Positions 36,605-45,339 of a stretch of 56,168 nucleotides of DNA are shown here, one piece after another (positions within the stretch are counted from its first letter, which is position 1; the number at the start of each line of letters is the position of its first letter). Made by a program: the position numbers and the translations under genes. This DNA comes from Thermoflexus hugenholtzii JAD2 (GTDB taxonomy: Bacteria > Chloroflexota > Chloroflexia > Chloroflexales > Roseiflexaceae), in assembly GCA_945881915.1 (NCBI GenBank), contig CAMCVW010000019.1, positions 1 to 56,168 on the forward strand. The letters run 5' to 3'. The notes under the pieces were generated by a model that had not been told where the DNA came from, ran no database searches, and saw only the letters and a program-made list of their open reading frames with translations.

Positions 36605-38511
36605 ATCTGATGTTCCTCTTCGTTGTCTTGGGGGGCAAAGGCGACGCGGGCAACAGCCCAGCCAGCGTCGATGGAGAACGAGAATTCGCCGTTGAGATCA
36701 CTTTCGACCAATGTACGGACCATTTGCAGACCCATGCCGGTTCCGTGATGTGGCGGTAACCCAACGGTTCGTTCGGGACCATTATCGCGCACTTCAATGG
36801 CATAGCCGTGGACTTCGGCAGACAAGGTAACGCTGACCTCCCCGCCCACTGCGGACAAGCCATGCGACAGCGCATTCATGATGAGTTCATTGAATACAAT
36901 CGACAGAACAGTCGCTTGGCGGGATGCGACGTTGATGGTCGCACCAGTAATCGAAAAGCGGACCGTGTGGGCCGGATCGGTCATGCTGACGACGGCGTGA
37001 TCGACGATTTGCTGCACAATGGCACTCACGGTGGTCACGCCAATGTCTTCGCGCGATAACAGATTATGCACCGCCGAAATAGCCTGGATGCGTGCCACAC
37101 TGTCGCGCAGCGAATGATTAGCCTCGGATTCGGCGGGGAGGCGCCGCAGCTGCATGGTGAGTAATGCAGAGATCGTCTGGAGGTTGTTGCGCACTCGGTG
37201 GTGCATCTCTTGGAGCATGACCGACTTGACGGCCAGTGCACGTTGGCTGTCGTCATAGAGACGTGCGTTTTCGATGGCAATTGCAGCGGCATCGGCAAAC
37301 GCAGCCAACAGGCGGACCTGTTCGAAATCGTAGTAGTGTTCGTGGTCCATATACAGACTAATTGCACCGAGTGGTTTTTCGCCGCGGACGCGCAACGGTG
37401 TGCAGTAGAGTGAAAAAAATCCGTCGCGGGCGGCTGTTTCGGCCAAGTCAGGGAAGCGCGTGTCGGTGAAGGCATTGAGCACTGCCAGCGGGCGGCCATC
37501 GTGTACGGCGGCATTGATGCACTTGGGAATGGGCGAGGGATTGAGGGGCGCACCGTGGGTGGCGGCGAGCACGAGGGTGTCGTTGCTGTCGATACGGAAG
37601 ATATCTGCACGGGATGCCTGCGACAACTCGACCGCTTTGTCGGCGATGAGCTGGAGCAAATCGTCGATACGCAGTTGCTCTGCAATGAGTTTGGAAACCT
37701 GCTGGAGCGTGGTCAACTCACGGATTTTGCGATGAAGTTGATTATCGGCGTTCTGGTAGATTTGTGCGTTTGTGATGAAGAAGGCTAATTCACCGGCGAT
37801 GGTCTCGACAAAACTGACTTCACTGGTGCTAAAGAGCCGCGGCTGGCGCGTCTGGACGGTGACCACGCCCTGCAGTTTGGGGGTGCCGAGGTGGAATCGC
37901 CCGTCGCTGAACAGCACAATCGGAACTGCCAGCATGCCATGGAGCTCGGCTGCCAAGCGCGAAACGTCATTCGAACCGCGACTGTCGCGGTAGATGTCTT
38001 CGACCATGATGGGTTTGCCCGCTTGGCCCGCCGCCCCGATGATGCCTTCGCCGAGGGTCATACGAAGCTGCCCGATATGGCTTTGATCGATACCTGCACA
38101 GGCGCGCAGCACCAATTCGTTGGCATCGCGGTCATACAGATAGATGGCACAGACATCGACGCTGCCTACTTCGATGACCGTATCGACGACCTGTCGCATG
38201 GACGTATCGAGGTCGAGCGTCGAATTGGCAGCGGCAATGATACGCTGCAGCCCGCGTAGTTCGGCCATACGTCGCAGAAACTCCGACTCGCGCTCGGCGT
38301 GCACGTGCTCTGCCGACGCAGCACCGTAGGCAATCCAGACCGCACGTTGGACGGCACTGAGGGGCAGTTGGTAGTAGGCGGCGATAGCCGGCAGTGCTGC
38401 TTCGAGTGCAGGAATGTCGCCGTGTTGATCGTACCAACGGGTGGCAATCAGGCGCATGCCTTCGGATGGGCTGATGTCGTTTTTGGGGATGAGATCGAAG
38501 GGAGTCGTCAT
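36601..38511 (-). CDS. Cytoplasmic sensor histidine kinase, GAF-GAF-HisKA_2-HATPase
   Basis: The 636-residue protein has no transmembrane helix. After a helical N-terminus of about 85 residues come two GAF domains (about 95-260 and 280-425). Then a HisKA_2-type dimerisation box, MLQEMHHRVRNNLQTISALL (His at 437/438), is followed by an HATPase_c domain with N-box NELIMNALSHG, G1 box DNGP and G2 box GTGMGLQMV. This type signals to response regulators from soluble cues, such as redox or small ligands bound by GAF. No response regulator is adjacent, so the partner is elsewhere. The ATG at 38511 overlaps the M23 gene stop (ATGA). Confidence 0.9.
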   Translation of the reverse strand: MTTPFDLIPKNDISPSEGMRLIATRWYDQHGDIPALEAALPAIAAYYQLPLSAVQRAVWIAYGAASAEHVHAERESEFLRRMAELRGLQRIIAAANSTLDLDTSMRQVVDTVIEVGSVDVCAIYLYDRDANELVLRACAGIDQSHIGQLRMTLGEGIIGAAGQAGKPIMVEDIYRDSRGSNDVSRLAAELHGMLAVPIVLFSDGRFHLGTPKLQGVVTVQTRQPRLFSTSEVSFVETIAGELAFFITNAQIYQNADNQLHRKIRELTTLQQVSKLIAEQLRIDDLLQLIADKAVELSQASRADIFRIDSNDTLVLAATHGAPLNPSPIPKCINAAVHDGRPLAVLNAFTDTRFPDLAETAARDGFFSLYCTPLRVRGEKPLGAISLYMDHEHYYDFEQVRLLAAFADAAAIAIENARLYDDSQRALAVKSVMLQEMHHRVRNNLQTISALLTMQLRRLPAESEANHSLRDSVARIQAISAVHNLLSREDIGVTTVSAIVQQIVDHAVVSMTDPAHTVRFSITGATINVASRQATVLSIVFNELIMNALSHGLSAVGGEVSVTLSAEVHGYAIEVRDNGPERTVGLPPHHGTGMGLQMVRTLVESDLNGEFSFSIDAGWAVARVAFAPQDNEEEHQI

Positions 38512-40316
38512 GGTGCCTCTGTATCCAGCGCTTGCAACAGCAGCGCATCTGCCCAGATGCCGCGGCCACCGATGGCGTCGCGTAACGGCAGAATGACCCG
38601 AGCGCGTGAATCGAAGGTATAGGAGCCGATGTCGACCCATTCGTTGGCAACAGCTTGCAGATTGACACGTTGTTCGCTGACACCGTCGTGATGGATGATT
38701 TGATACGAGACTGCGTCGCTGTCGATGAGTCCACTGAGTGCATACGGCACGTAGACCAGCAGACGATACCGTCCAGGCTTTGGCACATCGACCTGCCATT
38801 CGGCGGTGGCGACGGGTCCGAATGGACGGGCGCGCCAACTCCGTAGTAAATCAACACCCCGTTGGCCGGCGACAAAAATGGCACTCGCACCGACTCCCGA
38901 GGCAGTCGTCTGTGTGGGGACACCATCGATGCGGAAGTGGGCGGGATCGGCACTGTCCACCAGGACATCACCAGCGGGAACTACTCCACACGGAGAAGGC
39001 ACACCTGCCCACATCCAGTAACTTTTGGCCCCCGCCGGGTGCATCGCCCAGGGATCCTCACCCTGACCGCACCAACCGTAGGGATCGATACTGACCCCGG
39101 CGTAGTGCACGCCGAAGTGCAGATGCGGGCCTTTGGCACAGCCCGTCTCGCCAATGACCCCGACGACATCGCCGACGCGGACCTCCTGGCCCATGTCGAC
39201 CGCCAACGCCGAGAGGTGCCAATAGAACGTACGCACATCGGCTCCGTGGTCGATGATGACCGCCAACGTATCGCAGTTGTCATCCGCAATGCCAGCAAAA
39301 ATGACGGTACCATCGGCAGCCGCCAGTGCTTCATCGGGTGGTGCAGCGGCATAGTCCCAGCCGTCGTGCCCGTTGTAGGCAAATGCCATGTCGGTCTCGG
39401 TGCGTCCCCAGTAGGTTGTAATCCCCTGTGCAGTGTTGCGTGTGAGGAATGGTCCACCGTGATCAAAAAATGACGTGACGGGGAATATCTTGCGGAGCGG
39501 ACGCTCCAAGCCGATAGTCGGTGGGCCGAGTGGATCGGGTGGCATTGCATCCAACGGACCAAACAGCCGTACATAGACAGATTGAAATTTCCACAGCGCC
39601 GCTTCGAGGCGATCTGCGCGAATGGTCGGAGCGAGCACTCGGGCGAGTACATATTGCGCGTCGCTGAGGCTGGTTGGAGCATCGAGGGAAGTGCCGTCTG
39701 CAAAACGCAGCGACGGGCGCTCTGGCAGATCACGACGCGCATAGAATAGCTCACGCACGGCCCAGCGAATCTGTGCCGTAAATCCGGCATATTTGCCCGC
39801 TTCTTGATAGTTGCCGACCGCCCATTGATAGCGATCATCCGTTTGACCCGGTTGACTGACCAAATCTGCTTGAAATTCGATGAGCGCCAAGATGATTTTG
39901 GGGCTGACACTATAGTAGAGTGTTTGTCCAAGCAGGGCTTTGGCAAATGGTTGCCGACGACCAGCGACATTGACGGTCAGATCCGCCAAATCACCGCCAC
40001 TCGCGCGCAGAAACACCTCGATTGGTGCTTGGGTAAAGTCACGTGCATAGACAAGCTCAGGCATCGCGAGGAAGCGTGGTGCCGGCGTTGCGGTCAGGAA
40101 AGGGACCGCTGTCTGTGTGACACGTGGCGTCTGTTGGTTGGGGACACTGGTGGATTGTGGGATTATAACGGGTGTGGGAACGCGTCCAACTGGCTCGTTT
40201 GAATATGAACGTTGAACCAGCCACGCGACTCCCCCTCCGATGAGGAGTATTGCAATGATGACGCCAAGCATCCAGCGGGGGGATGCAGGCTGAACCGGAG
40301 GGGGAGCTGCACGCAT
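38508..40316 (-). CDS. Membrane-anchored M23 peptidase with golvesin-like C-terminus
   Basis: The 602-residue protein has one helix at about 16-36, then a long extracytoplasmic part. A lysostaphin-type M23 domain (about residues 300-440) has the zinc motifs GHDGWDY and HLHFGVHY plus DHGADVRTFYWHLS, and AAADGTVIFAG. It therefore probably cuts peptide bonds in peptidoglycan, or another cell-wall peptide. The C-terminal ~140 residues (PKPGRYRLLVYVP, AVANEWVDIGSYTF) resemble the golvesin/carbohydrate-binding-like beta domain. It begins two bases after the cyclophilin gene and its stop overlaps the kinase start, so it is in the middle of the operon. Confidence 0.88.
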   Translation of the reverse strand: MRAAPPPVQPASPRWMLGVIIAILLIGGGVAWLVQRSYSNEPVGRVPTPVIIPQSTSVPNQQTPRVTQTAVPFLTATPAPRFLAMPELVYARDFTQAPIEVFLRASGGDLADLTVNVAGRRQPFAKALLGQTLYYSVSPKIILALIEFQADLVSQPGQTDDRYQWAVGNYQEAGKYAGFTAQIRWAVRELFYARRDLPERPSLRFADGTSLDAPTSLSDAQYVLARVLAPTIRADRLEAALWKFQSVYVRLFGPLDAMPPDPLGPPTIGLERPLRKIFPVTSFFDHGGPFLTRNTAQGITTYWGRTETDMAFAYNGHDGWDYAAAPPDEALAAADGTVIFAGIADDNCDTLAVIIDHGADVRTFYWHLSALAVDMGQEVRVGDVVGVIGETGCAKGPHLHFGVHYAGVSIDPYGWCGQGEDPWAMHPAGAKSYWMWAGVPSPCGVVPAGDVLVDSADPAHFRIDGVPTQTTASGVGASAIFVAGQRGVDLLRSWRARPFGPVATAEWQVDVPKPGRYRLLVYVPYALSGLIDSDAVSYQIIHHDGVSEQRVNLQAVANEWVDIGSYTFDSRARVILPLRDAIGGRGIWADALLLQALDTEAP

Positions 40317-40318
40317 GC

Positions 40319-41068
40319 TTAGTCTTCGCTAATCGTGATAGTCTGCATTGCTTCGCCCGGGGTAGTGGCGGTCTCGGGGTCACGCAATGGGATACCGTTG
40401 GCGATGTCTTGGCCACTGACGACTTCACCAAAAATGGTGTACTGACCGTCCAGGAACGTTGCCGGGGCGGTGGTGATGAAGAACTGCGAACCGTTGCCAT
40501 TCACGTCGTTGCCGGGTCGGGCCATAGCCAGGTACCCAGGTTTGTCGAACGAGACAGCGGTGGTGAACTCACCTTTGACGGTGTAGCCAGGGCCACCCAT
40601 GCCAGTACCGGTCGGATCACCGCCCTGTGCCATGAAGTCCTGCAGAACGCGATGGAAGGTCACGCCATCGTAGAAGCCATCTTTGGACAGAAAAACGAAG
40701 GAATTGACCGTCTCGGGAGCCAAATCTGGCCGGAGTTTGACGACGATGTCGCCACGCGGAGTTTTGATGGTGGCGGTGTAGTTCTTGGCGGGGTCGATGG
40801 TCATCGGAGGCGCAGATGCATACTGTTTGCCGGTGGCAGCTGGTTCCGCAACGGGAGCGGCTGGTTCTGCGGCTGGTGCCGTAGTGTCTTCGGCGGGCAT
40901 TGGCTCAGGCGTTATCTCCATCGTGACAGCGCCGGTGTCAGCGGCTTGTGGAGTGTTCCCGAGGTTGAGTGCCACGAGGATCAATACGGCGACGACGAGG
41001 ACTGCGGCAATGACCGCCGGGGTGTTGCGCTGGCTTATCGATGAGCGCTGCTTGGGTTTCTGTGACAC
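40319..41068 (-). CDS. Peptidyl-prolyl cis-trans isomerase, cyclophilin type
   Basis: The 249-residue protein has an N-terminal helix (about 18-37), then a Pro/Ala-rich linker (about 45-85) and a cyclophilin domain. Catalytic motifs are TFHRVLQDFMAQGGDP (Arg for catalysis) and NGSQFFITTAP. It is therefore anchored outside the cytoplasmic membrane and probably helps fold secreted or envelope proteins. It heads a five-gene operon (cyclophilin, M23 peptidase, kinase, M24 peptidase, scpB) with spacings from -4 to +4 bases. An ATTATA at 41100-41105 reads TATAAT on the minus strand as a likely -10 element. Confidence 0.93.
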   Translation of the reverse strand: MSQKPKQRSSISQRNTPAVIAAVLVVAVLILVALNLGNTPQAADTGAVTMEITPEPMPAEDTTAPAAEPAAPVAEPAATGKQYASAPPMTIDPAKNYTATIKTPRGDIVVKLRPDLAPETVNSFVFLSKDGFYDGVTFHRVLQDFMAQGGDPTGTGMGGPGYTVKGEFTTAVSFDKPGYLAMARPGNDVNGNGSQFFITTAPATFLDGQYTIFGEVVSGQDIANGIPLRDPETATTPGEAMQTITISED

Positions 41069-41142
41069 GGAGTACCTACCTCGCTAGAAGATTTTTTTCA
41101 TTATACCCGATGCTGATTCTCGATACGCCAAAATACGTGAGA

Positions 41143-41160
41143 GCTCTTATAATGTAAGAG
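41143..41160 (+). promoter_or_regulatory. Promoter element with inverted repeat upstream of fni
   Basis: TATAAT at 41148-41153 is centred within the inverted repeat CTCTTA...TAAGAG, about 33 bases before the fni start. The symmetry around the -10 hexamer could be a repressor site. No good -35 is visible, so this is a tentative call. Confidence 0.45.
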
Positions 41161-41185
41161 TACTTATGAACTGGAAAGACAGACC

Positions 41186-42238
41186 ATGGACGAACAGTCC
41201 CAGACACGCAGTCGCAAACTCGACCATGTCCGCATCGTCCTTGACGAAAACGTCGCAGCCAAAGGCATCAGCACAGGCTTCGCTGCTTGGCACATGCCGC
41301 ACGAAGCACTCCCTGAACTCGATATGGTAGCCATTCAGCTCCAGACGGTTTTTTTGGGCAAAACACTGCGCGCACCACTCCTGATTAGTTCGATGACCGG
41401 CGGTGCACACGATGTCGAAGTCATCAACACCGTGCTCGCCGAAGCCGCGCAACATCTTGGCCTGGCCATGGGCGTGGGTTCGCAACGCGCGGCCATCGGC
41501 GATGATTCCTTGGCAGGATCGTACCGTGTGCGTCAGATTGCACCCGATATCGCCCTGTATGCAAACCTCGGGGCAGTCCAATTGAATTATGGATACGGCG
41601 TCGCTGAGTGTCAGCGCGCGGTCGATATGATTGGCGCGGATGCGCTTATTTTGCACCTCAATGCGCTCCAAGAGGCAGTCCAACCTGAGGGGAATACGAA
41701 TTTCTCGGGATTGTTACCCAAAATCAGCGCAATCTGTCGGGCACTTCCCGTGCCCGTCATTGTCAAAGAAGTCGGGAACGGCATCGGCGCACAGACTGCC
41801 AGACGCCTCCGCGAAGCAGGAGTCAGCGCCATTGACGTCGCAGGAGCTGGTGGCACGAGCTGGTCCGAAGTCGAGCGATTCCGCCACGCAGCGGGCGAGC
41901 GCAGTGCACAGACCGCCGGGCAATTTGCAGACTGGGGCATCCCGACGACGACCGCGATTCGCCAGGTGCGAGCGGCGCTTCCCACGGTGCCACTCATCGG
42001 ATCGGGCGGCATTCGCAGCGGCGTCGATGTGGCCAAAGCCATCGCACTCGGGGCGAACCTCGTCGGGACTGCCAAACCAGCCTTACTGGCCGCGGTCGAC
42101 TCCCGTGGGTTGGAACGAGTCATCACCGAGTTGCAGGGATTCATCGACGAACTACGTATCGCCATGTTTTGTAGTGGTTGTGCAGACATCGCCGCACTGG
42201 GATGCCTCCCGCTGCAACGATCAGACCACGATGGATAA
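41186..42238 (+). CDS. fni: Isopentenyl-diphosphate delta-isomerase, type II
   Basis: This FMN-dependent enzyme interconverts isopentenyl and dimethylallyl diphosphate, supplying isoprenoid synthesis for quinones and carotenoids. The 350-residue protein shows SSMTGGAHDVEVIN, GLAMGVGSQRAAI, HLNALQEAVQPEGNTNF, VIVKEVGNGI and GSGGIRSGVDVAKAIALGANLVG, the usual type II motifs. The fold is a TIM barrel related to inosine dehydrogenases. Its 3' end overlaps the next gene by eight bases, so the set fni, TaqI-like protein and recF is likely one transcript. Confidence 0.95.
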   Translation: MDEQSQTRSRKLDHVRIVLDENVAAKGISTGFAAWHMPHEALPELDMVAIQLQTVFLGKTLRAPLLISSMTGGAHDVEVINTVLAEAAQHLGLAMGVGSQRAAIGDDSLAGSYRVRQIAPDIALYANLGAVQLNYGYGVAECQRAVDMIGADALILHLNALQEAVQPEGNTNFSGLLPKISAICRALPVPVIVKEVGNGIGAQTARRLREAGVSAIDVAGAGGTSWSEVERFRHAAGERSAQTAGQFADWGIPTTTAIRQVRAALPTVPLIGSGGIRSGVDVAKAIALGANLVGTAKPALLAAVDSRGLERVITELQGFIDELRIAMFCSGCADIAALGCLPLQRSDHDG

Positions 42239-43193
42239 GTTTGCCCGGTTGTCTGACATCATCCAGAGCCCCACCCAAGAGGGTCTTGCGCCCACTCCAC
42301 GCGCGGTCTTTGTGCTCGATAAATCGACGCGTGACCGGATTGTGTTACTCGATCCCACGTTGGGCCCGTGCTTCCGTCGCTATATCGGCAACGAAGACAT
42401 CCAGCGCTATGCCTGCTCGCAGAGCAGCAAATTTCTCCTCACGTTGCCGTCGGGGTGGACTGCTTCGACCTGCAACGTGCGGTTAGGTGGGGTAGATGCA
42501 TGGCAGGCAATCGCTGATACATACCCCGCACTGGCACGCCATCTGGTGCTGCACGTCGCCGACCGTCCCAAAAGCCCCACCCACTGGTGGGAGCTCGACG
42601 CAGGCGCCGTCGTCCCGCCCCGGGAGCGAACAGTGGTGACCATGGAATGGAATCGCAACGTCTTGTGGTTTGCGCGCATGCCACTTGGCTATGTGTCCGC
42701 ATCGGCCTGGATCGACAGCGATGCAGATTGGTTGTTGGGGTACCTCAACAGCATCCCCTTGCAACGCCACATTCAAGCCGCCCGCGCAGCCAATCTGCGT
42801 TGGACGTATGCAGATCTCGATACATTACCCGTGCCCGAGATATTAGCCATAGATGCTGATATGCGCGATTTGTCGGCACAGAATTATCGATTGCACAGCC
42901 AGCGACTGCGCCTCGTCGACGACGGGTTGTTGTCTTTGGTACGGGCCTTTGCACCCCTCGGTGCAGTGCCCTCAGCGGCGTTGCAGCGCTGGATCGAGTT
43001 GGACTTTGCGGGGTTGTGCAAAGCAATCAGCAAAGCGTTCAAAAACGATATTCCTGAGCGGGTCTACCCCGAATGGCAACAGTGGCTCGAGCTGAATCGA
43101 CAGGCGTATAGCGATGTCAGTCAACAGATAAGTTTTGTGGATGGGGCATTGACCAAAGAAGTCGCCACCCAGCTACCGTTGCCACAGGGGTAG
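42231..43193 (+). CDS. Orphan TaqI-like specificity-domain protein
   Basis: The 320-residue protein resembles the C-terminal specificity (target recognition) part of type IIG/Eco57I or BREX PglX enzymes (the TaqI_C family). It has the phrases RRYIGNEDIQRY, YPALARHLV, HWWEL, VVTMEWNRNVLWFAR and LLGYLNSIPLQRHIQAARAAN, then DLDTLPVP. There is no methyltransferase motif (NPPY) and no nuclease motif, and no methylase is adjacent. It is therefore either a stand-alone DNA-binding protein, or a relic. The ATG at 42231 overlaps fni by eight bases; recF follows after two. The TaqI_C assignment is from pattern only and needs profile support. Confidence 0.65.
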   Translation: MDKFARLSDIIQSPTQEGLAPTPRAVFVLDKSTRDRIVLLDPTLGPCFRRYIGNEDIQRYACSQSSKFLLTLPSGWTASTCNVRLGGVDAWQAIADTYPALARHLVLHVADRPKSPTHWWELDAGAVVPPRERTVVTMEWNRNVLWFARMPLGYVSASAWIDSDADWLLGYLNSIPLQRHIQAARAANLRWTYADLDTLPVPEILAIDADMRDLSAQNYRLHSQRLRLVDDGLLSLVRAFAPLGAVPSAALQRWIELDFAGLCKAISKAFKNDIPERVYPEWQQWLELNRQAYSDVSQQISFVDGALTKEVATQLPLPQG

Positions 43194-43195
43194 GG

Positions 43196-44380
43196 ATGGA
43201 AATAGAACGACTATCGCTGCGCCACTACCGTAATTACACGCGCCTTGATCTGCCCTTTGGCAGCGGGGCAACGTTGCTGTACGGTCCGAACGCGGCAGGC
43301 AAGACTTCTATCCTCGAAGCGATTGCGCTATTGGCTCTGTCCAAATCACCACGCACCAGCGTCGACCGTGAACTGATTGGCTGGCAGACCAGCCACAGCG
43401 AACTCCTGCCTGCCACGGCCCGTGTCAGTGGCGACATCCGCCGCCAGGACCGCGTGACCCGCCTCGATGTCATCATTCAAGCACGCAGCGATTCTCCGAA
43501 CCAAGGGGCCAGCGGCGGCAGTGCAACCAAGGTCTTGCGGGTCGACGGCAAACCCGTGCGCGCTGGTGATTTGATTGGATTTGCGCGCATGGTGTTTTTT
43601 GCGCCGACCGACCTCGACATCATCACGGGTGCACCCGTCGAACGCCGCCGTTGGATCGATGCGATGCTCTCGCAACTCGACAGCAATTACCTACGCACCC
43701 TCAACCTCTATCAGAAAGTCATCACGCAACGCAATAGTCTGCTCCGCTTGTGGCGCGAGAAAGGCGCTACCCCGCGCAACTACGCCACCGAATTGGCATT
43801 CTGGGACGAACAACTCGCCCAGGCGGGCGCATACATCATGCTCCAGCGCCGCGCGGCTTTGACGGAACTGAGCGCGAGCGCCGCCCAGACCTACGCTGCC
43901 ATCAGCGACCAGCGCACCGCACTCGAAGCCCGCTATGCTGCCAATATGACGCAGCCGTGGGATAACCAGAGCGACGCACACGAGGTGCTCCTGGCCGCCT
44001 ACAAAAAGAGTCATACAGAAGACATGGCCCGCATGCAGACGACCGTCGGGCCGCATCGCGATGATGTTTTGGTGCACGACCGGGGGGTCGATCTGGGTAC
44101 GTTTGGGTCGCGCGGGCAGCAACGGAGCACGGTTTTAGCGCTCAAAATGGCCGAAGTCGCCGTGATGCACGCCCGCAGCGGCGAACGCCCCATCCTCCTG
44201 CTCGACGACGTGCTGTCAGAGCTCGATGCATTGCGTCGGTTACACATCTTGGCGCTCATCTCGGAGCCCACGCAGCAGTCGATTCTAACGGCAACGGGCG
44301 TCGGGGATTTTTCGGCGGACTTCCTCGCTTCTGCGCAAGTCCTCCGCGTCGACCAGGGACACGTGTCGGATATGCGCTGA
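43196..44380 (+). CDS. recF: DNA replication and repair protein RecF
   Basis: RecF is an SMC-like ATPase that helps load RecA at single-strand gaps with RecO and RecR. The 394 residues include Walker A GPNAAGKT near residue 30, LDDVLSELD (Walker B with D-loop) near 335, the ABC-type signature FGSRGQQRS near 300 and LRHYRNYTRLDL at the start. RecF is usually next to dnaN/dnaA/gyrB; here it is 24 kb away from dnaA and has two unrelated upstream genes. Start ATG follows AGGGGTAGGG. Confidence 0.95.
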   Translation: MEIERLSLRHYRNYTRLDLPFGSGATLLYGPNAAGKTSILEAIALLALSKSPRTSVDRELIGWQTSHSELLPATARVSGDIRRQDRVTRLDVIIQARSDSPNQGASGGSATKVLRVDGKPVRAGDLIGFARMVFFAPTDLDIITGAPVERRRWIDAMLSQLDSNYLRTLNLYQKVITQRNSLLRLWREKGATPRNYATELAFWDEQLAQAGAYIMLQRRAALTELSASAAQTYAAISDQRTALEARYAANMTQPWDNQSDAHEVLLAAYKKSHTEDMARMQTTVGPHRDDVLVHDRGVDLGTFGSRGQQRSTVLALKMAEVAVMHARSGERPILLLDDVLSELDALRRLHILALISEPTQQSILTATGVGDFSADFLASAQVLRVDQGHVSDMR

Positions 44381-44385
44381 TTCGA

Positions 44386-45288
44386 TTACCGAATATCGTC
44401 GCCCCGGAGCCAGCCTTTTCGTCGAAAATAGAGAACCACACCGGTACTCGCCGTCAGCATCAACCCCAGTGCAACTGGGTATCCGTAGGTCCACGATAAT
44501 TCTGGCATATGCGCAAAATTCATCCCATAGATCCCGGCAATCAACGAATTCACCATCAAAATGACCGATGCGATGGTCAACACCTTCATCACGGAGTTGA
44601 GTTTATTGGATTGCACCGACAGATGCACATCCAAAATCGACGCCAGCATGTCGCGGTGCAGGTCTATGGCATCCACCGTGCGCAGCACGTGGTCATAGAC
44701 ATCTTGGATTTGCATGATGGCAGATTGGTTGAGATCGAGCATGTCGCCGCGGAGCAGCACATTGAGCGCTTCACGGGCGGGCGCCACATAGCGTCGTAGC
44801 TCGAGCAATGTCCGCTTGAGGTGCAGGACGGTGCGCAGATCGTTCTGTTTGGTGTCCATGAGGACCGCCAATTCGACCTTTTCGACATATTCGCCTATTT
44901 CGTCAATAAGCGGGAAGTAACTGTCGACGATGATGTCCAACACACTGTGCAGGACATCGCCATAGCTATCGTGACGCGCCTGTACATGGCTCTGCCAACG
45001 TGCATAGGCGATGCGGATGAGTTCGATATCGCTATCATGAATCGTATACAGGCGCTGTGGCGTCACAAAAATATAGATGGGTGTCGCAATCAAATCGAGC
45101 CCTGGTTGGCTGCCAAACGTAAACGCATAGAATACGAAAAAGACGCCATCTTCGTACCGTTCGATTTTGGTGCGTTGGCCACCGTGGAGGATGTCTTCGA
45201 TGACGAGCCCGTTGATGGCCAATGCTTCGAGGTCAGCCCGATTGGGCGACGTGATATCGTGCCAGAATGAGGAATCGATGGCAGTCAT
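44386..45288 (-). CDS. corA: CorA-family magnesium/cobalt transporter
   Basis: CorA forms a pentameric channel for magnesium and cobalt. The 300-residue protein has a soluble alpha/beta domain, a long helical region (about 130-235) and two C-terminal helices. The signature YGMNFAHMPEL closes the first, and a basic tail RRKGWLRG follows the second. The ATG at 45288 gives the family-like SSFWHDITSPNRADLEAL N-terminus; in-frame sequence up to 45513 is not typical of CorA. It is convergent to recF and divergent from speB, with about 50 bases between the starts. Confidence 0.92.
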   Translation of the reverse strand: MTAIDSSFWHDITSPNRADLEALAINGLVIEDILHGGQRTKIERYEDGVFFVFYAFTFGSQPGLDLIATPIYIFVTPQRLYTIHDSDIELIRIAYARWQSHVQARHDSYGDVLHSVLDIIVDSYFPLIDEIGEYVEKVELAVLMDTKQNDLRTVLHLKRTLLELRRYVAPAREALNVLLRGDMLDLNQSAIMQIQDVYDHVLRTVDAIDLHRDMLASILDVHLSVQSNKLNSVMKVLTIASVILMVNSLIAGIYGMNFAHMPELSWTYGYPVALGLMLTASTGVVLYFRRKGWLRGDDIR

Positions 45289-45339
45289 AGGCGCTACACT
45301 TTCGCTACATGGTACAATTCGTCGAATCTGACAGGGGGA

